A DNA stretch of 64,000 bases from the NCBI GenBank assembly GCA_002716585.1, contig PBBL01000047.1, forward strand, positions 124,001 through 188,000, given 5' to 3'. The position numbers were made by a program, and so were the translations under genes. Numbering within the stretch: position 1 is the stretch's first letter; every line of letters starts with the position of its first letter. The notes beneath the pieces are model-generated. The model saw only the letters and a program-made list of their open reading frames with translations, ran no database searches and was not told where the DNA came from. The DNA comes from Myxococcales bacterium. GTDB lineage: Bacteria; Myxococcota_A; Bradymonadia; Bradymonadales; GCA-2716585. Positions 34,782 through 45,300 of this stretch are shown here, in pieces.

Positions 34782-35960
34782 TCAGGCGGTGAGGTGACGC
34801 GCGATGCCCATGAGGTGCTGGGTGGGGTGGGCGGTGTCGTCCAACGAGGGGACGAGCCGGGTCAGGTGGCGCCCGACCGCCTCGATCAGCTGCTGGACGG
34901 CGCGGCGGTCGCGGTCGGCGCTCCGGGTCAGCTCATCACAGTAGCGCTCCAGCTCCTTGAGGAGGTGGCGGAGCGTCTCGGCGTCGCCGTTGAGGCCGAG
35001 GGCCTCGATCGCCTCCTCGAACTCGTCGGGGCTGAGCCGCGCGAGGGTGTCGAGGGACTCGTGGTGGAGGTCGGGTGAGACGCGGTTGACGACGAAGGCG
35101 GTGGCGGCGCGCTCCAGCTCCTTGAGGCGGTCGTTGAGGTAGAGGGCCTCGCGGACGCGCTGGGGATCGGGCCCGGTGATGATCAGGAAGGAGGTCTCCG
35201 GGGCGCGCAGGAGGCGGTCGACCTTCTGGCCGCGCGCCTTGAATGGCTCGGCGGCGCTCTGGATGTCGGCGAGGAAGTCGCCGAGGTCGGTGGCGAACTG
35301 CTCACCGAGGGCACGAGAGAGGAGGCCGTGGACGAGCGGGCCGGGGTTGAACAGGCGACCGAGGAGCCCTCGCCGAGCCGGGGCGGGGGTGAACCACCGC
35401 AGCACGCCCCGATCGAAGAAGCGGGTGATGAGCCCGGGCGCCGCCAGGAAGTTCAAGGCGCTGCGGGTGGGCGGGGTGTCGAGGACGATGAGGTCGTAGC
35501 GATCGCTCTCCACCAGCTCGCAGAGGCGGTCCACGGCCATGTAGTGCTGGAGGCCGGTCATCGCGTGGGTGGTGGCGCGGTAGGCGCGGTTCTGGACGAT
35601 GCGCTCGGCGGTCGCGGAGTCGGGGGTCAGGGTGGTGATGAGCGCCTCGAAGGTCTGCCGGGCGTCGAGCATCATGGCCCACAGCTCGCCCCCCGGTGCG
35701 GGGGTCGCGCCCGGCGCGACGGCGTCGATGGCGACAGGGCTCGGGGTGCTCCCGAGGCGTGCGGCGCTGAGCCCCATGGCGTCGGCGAGTCGCCGGGCGG
35801 GGTCGATGGTCATGACGAGGACGCGGCGGCCGGAGAGCGCGGCGTGGAGGCCGAGCGCGGCGGCGGCGGTCGTCTTGCCAACGCCGCCAGGGCCGCAGCA
35901 GATCATCAGGCGCCCGGTGGCCAGCGCGTCGGCGATTGGGTTGTGGGGTCTGGCATGCAT
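34782..35960 (-). CDS. ArsA/Get3-family ATPase, canonical copy
   Basis: 392 residues. The deviant Walker A GPGGVGKTT lies near residue 23. The switch I-like TIDPARRLADAMG and the A-loop/Walker B-like YDLIVLDTPPTRSALNFL are intact, as in ArsA and Get3. The protein lacks the metal-binding Cys triad of arsenite pumps and has a C-terminal helical region. Actinobacteria and Myxococcota often carry pairs of such genes with unknown substrate, so arsenic transport should not be assumed. It lies 136 bases after the second copy on the same strand, probably in one operon. Confidence 0.9.
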   Translation of the reverse strand: MHARPHNPIADALATGRLMICCGPGGVGKTTAAAALGLHAALSGRRVLVMTIDPARRLADAMGLSAARLGSTPSPVAIDAVAPGATPAPGGELWAMMLDARQTFEALITTLTPDSATAERIVQNRAYRATTHAMTGLQHYMAVDRLCELVESDRYDLIVLDTPPTRSALNFLAAPGLITRFFDRGVLRWFTPAPARRGLLGRLFNPGPLVHGLLSRALGEQFATDLGDFLADIQSAAEPFKARGQKVDRLLRAPETSFLIITGPDPQRVREALYLNDRLKELERAATAFVVNRVSPDLHHESLDTLARLSPDEFEEAIEALGLNGDAETLRHLLKELERYCDELTRSADRDRRAVQQLIEAVGRHLTRLVPSLDDTAHPTQHLMGIARHLTA

Positions 35961-36096
35961 GAGGCGCCCATCGTCAACCCGACACCTGGCGCGCAGTGGC
36001 GGATGGTTGCGTGTTGTACCAACACGAGCGGCTGGCCCGAATCATCCCCTGGGCGAGCACGTTGGCAAGATCATAGCGCGAGCCTGGGGGGTGAGT

Positions 36097-37080
36097 TCAA
36101 TACGGCGCCCGGCGTTGGGCGTCAAGCGCGTTGGTGAGGACGTCGGTCAGGTGGGTGACGAGGTCGGGGTCAGAACGCGCGTTGAACAGGTAGGGGAGCG
36201 CGGTCTGTTGCAGCGAGGGGAGCGCGGCCTTGAGGCGCGCGATCTGGCGCTGCTCCTGGTCGCGCTGGCTCACCCCGCGGACGCCGCCCTCGATGAGTCG
36301 GGTCAGCGCCGGGGGGAGGTCGTCTCCGCTGGCGCGCGCGGTGAGGCGGTTGAGGGCGTCGCGCTCGGCGTCGCCCAGGGGGTTGGGGTGAACCATGTTG
36401 ATGAACACGTGGTGGAGGGTGGGGCCGAGGGCTTGCGTGAGCTGTGCGTGGAGCGTGACGGTCTCCAGGATCGGGAGCGGCTCGGGGCGCGTGACGAGGA
36501 CGATGGAGGTGTGCTCGGGGTCGCGGAGCGCCTCGTCGAGGCGTTGGGTCAGCTGGGCCAGCCCGCCGACCCGGAGGAGCCCGTGGGCGGTCGAGGGCGC
36601 GGTCAAGAACGAGGTGGCGTGTCCGGTGGAGGGGAGGTCGAAGACGACGGTGTCCCAGTCGCCCTCGGTGGGGTGGAGCAGCTGCCTCAGGTGGAGGAGG
36701 GTGGCCAGCTCGGAGACGAACGGGGCGGTCTTGAAGAAGAGCTGGGTGAAGGGGTTGGACACCGTGGCGCGGGCGATGGTAGGAGAGCGCAGGAAGCGCT
36801 GGGTGATGCCCATGAGGGCGCGGTCGGGATCGACGTTGCTCGCGGCGAGGCCGCTCGGCGAGCGGACGGGCGCGTGGCCGAGTGGGGCGCCGAGCCCGAG
36901 CAGGGGGCCGAGCGCCGAGCAGGGGCCGGCCTCACAGGCGAGCACCCGGCGCTCGGTCTGCTGATGGATCAGCAGCGCGAGGCAGGCGACCAGCGTGCTC
37001 TTGCCCACCCCGCCCTTGCCGGTGACGAATATCAGTCGCTTGTGGAGCAGTTCGTTGATCATGCCTCGGGGGTCATCCAC
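36097..37080 (-). CDS. ArsA/Get3-family ATPase, divergent copy
   Basis: 327 residues from ATG 37080; ATG 37062 is an alternative. The deviant Walker A GKGGVGKST is perfect. The switch region that is normally D-P-A reads CEAGPCSALG, so the Asp is replaced. The Walker B-like segment is VVFDLPSTGHATSFLTAP, close to the Get3 pattern. It is shorter than its neighbour by about 65 residues. The pair may form a heterodimer with one catalytic and one degenerate member. No arsenic regulator or pump gene is nearby. Confidence 0.88.
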   Translation of the reverse strand: MDDPRGMINELLHKRLIFVTGKGGVGKSTLVACLALLIHQQTERRVLACEAGPCSALGPLLGLGAPLGHAPVRSPSGLAASNVDPDRALMGITQRFLRSPTIARATVSNPFTQLFFKTAPFVSELATLLHLRQLLHPTEGDWDTVVFDLPSTGHATSFLTAPSTAHGLLRVGGLAQLTQRLDEALRDPEHTSIVLVTRPEPLPILETVTLHAQLTQALGPTLHHVFINMVHPNPLGDAERDALNRLTARASGDDLPPALTRLIEGGVRGVSQRDQEQRQIARLKAALPSLQQTALPYLFNARSDPDLVTHLTDVLTNALDAQRRAPY

Positions 37081-37219
37081 GTCCCAACGCCGCGCTCTCA
37101 GGGTGGGCGAAGGTGCACGGGGGTGTCAACCGCGGCGGGGCGTGGGGCGCTGGTTGTGTGAAGGTGCCAAGCCGGGCTATAAGGAGCGCCCGACGAACAT
37201 GGTTGAGACGGAGGTGTCC

Positions 37220-38584
37220 ATGCGTTCAATCCTGCTGGTTCTGCTCGTTGGCCTGTGCGTGGGCGCGGCGTCGCCCGCCATCGCGGATCCTCCCGAGGGG
37301 ACGTCGGGGTCGAGCGTCGTCGAGGCGGAGGAGCTGCCCCCGGAGCTGCTGGAGAAGGCGCGCGAGGGGGCGCGGCTGATCCTGCAGAAGAAGTACGAGG
37401 AGGCCGAGAAGCTGCTCAAGGAGGTTCAGGAGAAGGAGCCGGGCTACGAGCAGGGGTTGGTCAACCTGGCGATCCTGTACGAGCGCACGGAGCGTCTGGA
37501 GGAGGCGAGGAAGCTGCTCAACGAGCTGGTGGACAGGCCCGCGAAGACGGCGCGCCCCTACCTGCAGCTGTCGGCCTTCCATCAAGCCCAGAAGGAGCAG
37601 GAGGAGGCGATCAAGGCGCTCGACAAGGGGGTGAAGAGCCTCCCTGGGGAGGCGTCGCTGTGGGTCCAGCGGGCGCAGCTGCACAGCAAGGGTGATCTGG
37701 AGAAGGCGGAGGCGGACTACCTCAAGGCGTTGGAGGTGGAGCCTGAGAACCGGACGGCGCTCAACAACCTCGGGGTGCTGTACATCAGCCGCAACGCGTA
37801 CGGCAAGGCGCGCCCGCTGCTGGAGCGCTACGTCGAGACGGTCTCGAAGGGGGCGTCGGGGCGCTTCAACCTGGCGGCGGTGTATTACGCGCTCGGGGAG
37901 CTGGACAAGGGTCAGGCGTTGTACGCGAAGCTGCTGGAGCAGCGCCCGGGCGACGCGTTCGCCACCTCACAGCTCGCGCTGGGCCACCTCCTCAAGACCC
38001 CGCCCGCCACCGCCGAGGCGCTCAAGGTGCTGGAGCCGAGCCGCGGCAACGACGCCGCGCACCTCCTCTACGCGTTCGGGATGGTCGAGCTGTTCAAGGG
38101 GGACGCCAAAGCGGCGCTGCCGCTCTTGAGCAAGGCGCGCGACACCGCGAAGGGGCAGACCTACCTGGAGATGGCGGAGGCGGAGGCGCTGCGCGAGGTG
38201 GGGCGCCTGGACGAGGCGTGGAGCCGCCTGGAGGCGATGGGCGGCGATCAGACGTCGGTGCGCTCCTTCTTGTTGACCTATCAGGGGTTGGTCCGCGTCT
38301 CGCAAGGTCAAGCGGCGGAGGGTCGCAAGCTCATTCAGGAGGGGGTGGCGTTGCAGCCCCACTACACCCAGCCCAGCGACCTCGCTCACCTGATGCGCCT
38401 GCCGCCTCAGGCGATCAAGGAGGTGGAAGGGGCGCTCGCCCCCGCGCAGGCCTCACCGCCGTCCACGACGGGGGGGAAGGGTGGGTGCGGGTGCGCGCAG
38501 ACGCCCCCTCCGCCCGGTGGGTCGGCGGTGGCGTGGCTGGGGCTGCTTCTTGGGGCCTGGGTCGTGGTGAGCAGGCGTCGATGA
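37220..38584 (+). CDS. TPR protein with MYXO-CTERM-like sorting tail
   Basis: 454 residues from the ATG at 37220, with GGAGGTG five bases upstream; the ATG at 37199 lacks such a site. A signal peptide ends in AIA. TPR units fill residues about 45-400 (Y-E-E-A-E-K-L-L, NLGVLYISRNAYGKARPLL, FNLAAVYYALGELDKG). The C-terminus has GGCGCAQ, a Pro/Gly spacer, a hydrophobic helix (AVAWLGLLLGAWVVV) and SRRR, which is the MYXO-CTERM arrangement of Cys motif, helix and basic end. Such tails send proteins to the cell envelope and surface in Myxococcota and are a strong taxonomic hint. Confidence 0.92.
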   Translation: MRSILLVLLVGLCVGAASPAIADPPEGTSGSSVVEAEELPPELLEKAREGARLILQKKYEEAEKLLKEVQEKEPGYEQGLVNLAILYERTERLEEARKLLNELVDRPAKTARPYLQLSAFHQAQKEQEEAIKALDKGVKSLPGEASLWVQRAQLHSKGDLEKAEADYLKALEVEPENRTALNNLGVLYISRNAYGKARPLLERYVETVSKGASGRFNLAAVYYALGELDKGQALYAKLLEQRPGDAFATSQLALGHLLKTPPATAEALKVLEPSRGNDAAHLLYAFGMVELFKGDAKAALPLLSKARDTAKGQTYLEMAEAEALREVGRLDEAWSRLEAMGGDQTSVRSFLLTYQGLVRVSQGQAAEGRKLIQEGVALQPHYTQPSDLAHLMRLPPQAIKEVEGALAPAQASPPSTTGGKGGCGCAQTPPPPGGSAVAWLGLLLGAWVVVSRRR

Positions 38585-38874
38585 GCGCCCCGGCGTTGCG
38601 CCGAGGTGGCGACGCGCCGCCGCGCCTGGGCGCGGCGGTGAGCGCCGGTGACGGCGCGCCGTATCAGGTAATGTTGCGTCGGCTGGGCTGACGTGCTTTG
38701 ATATGGCTTTAGAAGGGTGTGCAAGGCCTGCTGTATGAACACCGTGTGGGTGGGGCCTTGTGTGTGTCAAGCGCCTGTTGTGCGCACATCTCCCTCAAGC
38801 CGTCGGTCTGGTCGCCGATGGTGTTGGAGGAGAGCCCTTGATGTTTCGGGGCCATAGTCAACACGAGCCACAGC

Positions 38875-39147
38875 ATGGTCGAGCGGCGACGCTATCGACA
38901 AAACCCAACCATCCCAGCCCGCGAAGTTGGGGGCATCACCGCTGTCATTACGCCAAGGACGTCACGGATCCACCGCCTGAATCAGGTGGGGGCCGAGGTG
39001 TGGCGCGCCTGTGAAGGGGGCGGTGCGACTCTGGATGAGCTGGTGGGGGTTGTGGCGAAGCGCTTCGTGGTGGACGAAGAGCGTGCGCGCGAAGACATTC
39101 AGGCCTTTCTCAAAGATGCGATCGACAAGGGGCTCATCCTGGTGTGA
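38875..39147 (+). CDS. PqqD-like peptide recognition protein
   Basis: 90 residues. The fold pattern of the PqqD family (RiPP recognition element) is visible: ITPRTSRIHRLNQVGAEVWRAC, then TLDELVGVVAKRFVVDEERAREDIQAFLKDAIDKGLI. The N-W-hydrophobic-V-x-W patch and the C-terminal acidic helix are typical. PqqD-type proteins bind leader peptides and present them to radical SAM or other maturases. It is a separate protein, not fused. A 57-residue peptide, an HPr-kinase-like gene, a radical SAM gene and a peptidase gene lie within 12 kb on the same strand, which supports a RiPP role. Confidence 0.88.
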   Translation: MVERRRYRQNPTIPAREVGGITAVITPRTSRIHRLNQVGAEVWRACEGGGATLDELVGVVAKRFVVDEERAREDIQAFLKDAIDKGLILV

Positions 39148-39345
39148 GCCCTCGCGGGGGGTGCGCTGTCGCGAAGGCGGAGCGCGCTTTGTGTGTTCAG
39201 GCTGGGTTCGGTCGAGCGGCGGAGGTTTTGTTTTGGCTCCGTCGCCCCCGTTCCGATACTTCCCTTGGCTGATGGATTGAAGAGGAACCCTCGCCCATCT
39301 CCAAGCTCCATGTGTCAACGAGATGGTGGCCCCTGAGGAGAACTT

Positions 39346-42300
39346 ATGAAGGACAATCGCAAGCATTCCACGATCCCAGAGCGACAGCTCTCCTCTCCCT
39401 GGCGCAGATGGACGATGGGCTGGAGGTGGGTGGCGTTGCTGATTCTGGCGAACCTCGCGACGGTGGCGGGGTGTAGCTGCGACGACGACGACGGAGGCGG
39501 GACGACGATCGACCCGTCGGTCGAGTTCCTGTCGCCTGCGGACGGCGGCCTGTTGTCGGGCAGCGACGACCAGAACAGCGCCGAAGCGGGCGTGCAGCCG
39601 CGGTTCACGCTGGACGTCAAGAGCTTCACGGGCGCCGGTGAGGTGTCCTTGAGCGTCTTCCCCGACGAGAACAGCACGACGCCCTCCGACAGCGTGACGC
39701 TGGAGGTGACCGGCGCGGGTGAGCTCTCCACGACCGACCTGACGGTCAACGAGGGGAGCAACCTGATCCGCGCGGAGCTGCTCGACGCCGCGGGTGAGGA
39801 GCTGGCCAAGGATGAGATCCGGGTCACCCTGAACATCGCGTCGTTGGCCGCGGTCGAGATCACCTCGCCGAGCGACGGCGCCAACCTGACCGACGCGGAC
39901 GACGTCAACACGCAGATGATCGGCTTCCAGACCGACGTCCGGGTGGGGTTGACGGACGTGCCGGACGGTCAGAGCATCGCGCTGCAGGTCAACGGCGAGG
40001 AGGTGGCGACCGGGAGCACGACGGCGCTGGCGTCGTCGTTCACGTTTCAGGGGGTCACGCTGCCCGAGGGGGCGGTCAACATCGGCGTCACCGTGTCGGG
40101 GCCGGGGCTGTCCGAGCCGCTCACCGACACGGTCTCGGTGAGCGTGACGTTGGAGGCGCCTCAGTGCGAGATCGTCGCCATCAGTCCGCCACCGCTGGGA
40201 GGCGGCGCGTGTGACTTCAACGCCTCCTCCATCGACGCCGAGCCGAACACGGCGGGCTACCAGGGCGAGTTCACGGTCGAGCTTCAGAACTGCGACGCCG
40301 CCCAGGTGGAGCTGCTGGTCAACGGCCAGGCCACCGGGGCGGTGACCGCCGTGGGCGGCACCGCCACCACGGTCGTGACCCTGAATGAGGGTGAGAACCG
40401 CATCCAGGCGACGGCGATCGAGGGGGACCGGAGCGGCATGAGCGAGCAGCTGGTCTACCTCGTGGACACCGAGGCGCCGGCGATCGGCTTCGTGGGCCTG
40501 ACCGACGGCCAGGCGCTCAACTTCGAGGACGATCGCGACGGCGACCTCTCCAACGGCCTGAACATCATCGTGGAGCTTGCGACGGAAGGGGCGGACGGCG
40601 CGTCGCCGTCCGTGACCCTGTTCGTGGGCGACAACGATGAGCTGACCGCGGACCCGGATGGGAACGGCGACGTGCGGTTTGACGACGTCGTCCTCGACAC
40701 CGAGGGCGAGGTGACGTTGACGGCGACGGCGACGGACGCGTGCGGCAACGCGACCTCGACGTCGATCACGGTCGATGTGTCGCTGCTGGAGCAGGCGCTC
40801 TCCATCGACTCGCCCGAGGGGGGCGCGATGTTGGGGCCGATGGACGACCTCGACGTGGTCGCGCAGGGCCTCCAGACGCTGTTTACGGTCACCGCCGAGG
40901 GGTTCCCGGTGGGGACGGAGGTCGCGATCAACTGCCGCCGCTCGGGCGCGCAGGCCTTCTTCCAGCGCGGCGTGGCGATGGTGCCTGAGGCGGGCGGCGC
41001 GTTCGACGTCCCGGTCACCTTGCCGGAGGGCAACTACGTCTGCCGCGCGGAGGTGGAGGGTCCCCCGGCCGTGTTGAGCGCGGGCATCGACGTGTCGGTC
41101 GTGCTGACGGTCGCGGCGGTCGAGATCACCTTCCCGAGCGAAGGCAGCGTGGTCGGGCAATCCCCCGTGGACGTGACGGCGCTGGTCGCCAACGCGCCTG
41201 CGGCGCGCGCGACCCTGACCGTGGGCGACGCGGACTACACCGCGCAGGCGGTGGCGGGCGGCTTGAGCTTCGCCGACGTCGCGCTGGAAGAAGGCAGCAA
41301 CACCCTGACCGTTGCGCTGGACGACTTCTCCGCCACCGACGCCATCGACGTCATCCTCGACACCACGCCTCCCGTGGTCGCCTTCACCTCGCCGAGCGGC
41401 GACGGCGCGACCGTGACCGAGGCCGATGACTCCACCGGGACCCTCGACGACGGCGTCCAGATCGACGTCTCGGTGTCGGTCGATGACGCGAACCCGGGCG
41501 ACGAGGTGTGCGTCACGACGGGGCTGAGCCAGGAGCGGTGCGCCACGCTCGACGAAGACGGCGCGGCGACCATCGAGGCGCTGCAGGTGGTCCCAGGTCA
41601 GGTGACCCTCACGGCGACCACCACGGATCAGGCGGGCAACGAAGCCTCCGCGACCCTTGAGGTGACCGTGGACGTCGATCGCCCGGTGGTGACGATCGTC
41701 GCTCCGGAGGACGGCGCCGCGGTGACCTCGACGACCATCACGGTCGACGTCATGGTCGAGGGGCTGGACGAGGACGGCGAGCTGGCGCTCTACGTCAACG
41801 ACGAGGAGACCCCGGTGCAGACCTCCCAGGTCACCGCGCCCGGGGCGACGGTGAGCTTCGAGGGGGTGACCCTGCTGGCCGATCAGGTCAACGCGATCTG
41901 GGCGACGATCACCGACAGCACCGGGGTGGGCGCGTCGCCGCGCATCGAGGTCTCAGTGGACACCACGGCGCCGGACGTCGTGTTCGTGTCCCCGACGGAC
42001 GGCGCGACGCTGAACCTGTCCAACCTCGACGTGGACGGCGCTCCTGGGTTCCAGACCAACGTAAGTATTGAGGCGGAGGGGGTGGCCGATGGGCAGCCCG
42101 CGACCCTGACCGTGACGTGCGGTGATGGCCCGGCCGTGATGTACGACAGCCAGATGGACAACAGCCGGGCGGCGTTCCGGCGGGTGACGCTGGTGGACCA
42201 GACCTCGTGCACGTTGGAGGCGTCGGTCACCGACCGCGCGGACAACGTCGGCGACGCCTCCATCACCGTCCAGGTCGATCGGGTGGCGCCGACGCTCTCC

Positions 42301-45300
42301 TTCGTCGCGCTCCGCGACGGGGACATCGTCAGCATCAACCAGGACGACGATCCCATGGCCGACGGGCTTCAGCTGGACGTTCGCGTCAACGTCGTTGGGC
42401 TTGAGGACGGGCAGGAGGTCTGCCTGGCGGACAACAGCGGTGAGGTGGACGTGTGCGTGGACTTCGTGCTGGCGGACCAGTCGGTCTTCTTCTCGCGGGT
42501 CTCAATGCCGGACGGCGACATCGTGTTGACCGTGAGCACCGAGGATGCGGCGGGCAACAGCGGTCGCCGCAGCGTCCTCATTCGGGTGGACGCGTCGCCG
42601 CTCAACCTGTCGTTCGTCGAGCCCAACGATCCGGTCACCGTGCTCAACGGCCTGGACGACAACAACCCGATGACGCCCGAGCTGGAGACGTCGGTGTCGG
42701 TGATTGGCGTGGAGGCGCTGGGCGGCAGCACCGCCTACCTGTGCAGCGACACGGCCCCCGGCGACGCGCCGGGGTGCCAGGGCGCGGGCTTCCGCCGGAT
42801 CGCCGAGGTGGTCCTCTCCGAGGGCCTCGCCAACGGCTTCTTCACCAACGTGGTGCTCCCGGAGGGGAGCACCCGGCTGCGCGCCGAGACGTTCTTTGAG
42901 CCCGACGAGGTCTGGGTCGAGAGCGAGGAGATCACCATCACGGTGGACACCACGGCGCCGACCGTGGCGCGCCTGGAGCTGACCAGCGACGACAACCCGG
43001 CCGACATGCTCGTCGGGCAGTCCGAGGACGAGCGCCCCGCCAACCCGGGCTTCTTCGGTCGCCTGGAGGCGCAGATCGAGGGCGTGCCCGAGAACACGCG
43101 GGTGCGGTTCTTCAGCACGAACTCCAACAACGCGGGCGGCCTGCTGGCCAACGCGAACACGAACGCCGAGGGCGTCGCGTCGGCGACCGTTCGCCTGGAC
43201 GAAGGGGCCCACGTCGTGACGGTGAGCGCCTCGGACACGGCGGGCAACCCGGTCGTGAGCCCCTCGCTGATGTTCACGGTGGACATCACCCCCCCGCAGC
43301 TTGGCTTCGCCAACCTGTTCGACGGGCAGCAGCTGAACTCAGCGGACGATCTGGACGGTAACGCGGAGGGGCTGCAGTTCCAGCTGCTCGCGTCGTCGAA
43401 CGCCACCGGGGCCGAGGTCAGCCTCGCCCGCGTCGTGGGCACGCTGGACGCGCCCGGCGCGCAGAACCCCGACGACGTCGCGCTGGGGACCGCGACCGTG
43501 GCGGCGGGTGGCCTGGCCACCTTCATGGACCTGACCCTGCCCAACGGCGCCTACACGCTGGCGATGCGGGTGCGCGACGCGGCGGGCAACCTCACCACCC
43601 GGACCATCGGCGTCGAGGTGGACGCGGCGGTTCCGACGGTCGCGATCACCGCGCCCGCGACCGACAGCGTCTTCACGGAGGAGGAGGAGATGTTCGTCCT
43701 CCGCCCGGGCTTCCAGGTCGCGGTGACGGTCCAGAGCGATGAGATCGGGGCGGCCGTCCAGATCATCAACACGACCGACGACTCCGAGGTCGGCGACGCG
43801 GCGGTCATCGGCGCGGGCGGCTCGGTCACCGTGCCGGTGACGCTGGTGCGCGGCCTGAGCTCGCTTGAGGCGCGGGTCACCGACGCGCTCGGCAACGTGG
43901 GGCGCTCGTCGATCGTCGATCTGACGGTGGACATCGATGGCTGCGGTATCGTCTTCAGCTCACCCGAGTCCTCGCCGGTGATCATCGCCGAGGACGACGA
44001 CGACAACCCGGCCAACGGCGTGAACCTGGACTTCGAGGCGATCGTCGATGACCTGGCGCTGTGCAGCGGTCAGGAGGTTGATCTGGTGATCAACAGCGCG
44101 GTCGCCGCGACGGCGACGGTCGATGCGCTGGGCGTGGTGACGTTCACCGGGGTGAGCCTGCCGAGCCCGAGCACCTCGACGGTGTTCGCGCGGATCATCA
44201 GCACCGAGGGAGACGAGACGACGACCGTGCCCTACACCGTCCGGGTGGACGTGGTGGAGCCGACCGTGTCGTTCGTGACGCCGAGCGCCGATCCTGCGGA
44301 GTTCGGCGCGGCGGACGATCTGAGCGCGCTGGGTGGGTTGCAGACCAACCTGGTGCTTGAGGTCAACGACTGCGTCGGCGGGACGCTCGACGTGGACTCC
44401 AGCACGAGCGGCCCCGTGGTGCAGAACCGGGCGGTCAACGCCAACGGCCAGGTGTCGCTGAACAACCTGACCTTCCCGGAAGGGGAGCAGACGGTCACCG
44501 TGACGGTGACCGACCGCGCGGGCAACATGGCGACGGCCACCGTGGACTTCGTGGTGGACGTGACCGCTCCCGCGGCGGTGGATCTGCTCGGCGAGCAGAC
44601 GAACGCGCGGCGCGGGACCTCGTCGCTGGCCTGGACGGCTCCGGGCGACGACGGCGGCGGTGGGGCGCGCGTCACCCTCTATGAGCTGTTCTACCACGAC
44701 GAGCCGGTGACGGATGAGAACATCGACGAGGCGACGGCGCTGACAACCGTCGAGCCGTCGGTGGACCCCTCCAACGAGGAGTCCTGGGAGCTGGAGTCGC
44801 TGCCGTGGACGCCCGCGACCAACTCGACGACGAAGACCTGGTTCGTGGCGGCGCGCGCCGTGGACGATCTGGGCAACGCTTCGGCGATCGGTGACAACTT
44901 CACCGTGGTGCAGGAGCTGCAGGAGGCGCGCTTCACCATCGCGGGGGCGCCCGCCAACTGGGGCGTGCGCACGATCGGGCTGGGGGACATCAACAACGAC
45001 ACCTTCCCCGACGTGGGCGTGACCCACCCCGGCACGCAGCGGATGTGGATCCTCTACGGCGGAGACGGCCTGGCGCTGCCCGACGGGGAGACGGAGGCCC
45101 TCCAGGAGATCTCGATCGCCATCGGCGGCTTCTCGCTGTCCGGGCTCGCGGCCTCCGCGGTTGGGGACGTCAACGGCGACGGCATCGACGACTTCGCGGT
45201 CGGCGGCCTGCTGGCGGGCGGTGGCGCGGGCGGCGCGCTGATCTTCTTCGGCGTGGACGGTGGCCAGATCTCGGGAGCGGCGGACGTGCAGATCAACGGC

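Noticed and set aside
34782-37080. Arsenite resistance operon
   Set aside because: Two ArsA-like ATPases are present, but no arsenite efflux pump, reductase or regulator, and the metal-binding Cys are missing.
38962-41160. A 732-codon minus-strand frame opposite PqqD and the giant lipoprotein
   Set aside because: Arg/His-rich shadow; the plus-strand genes have signals and domains.
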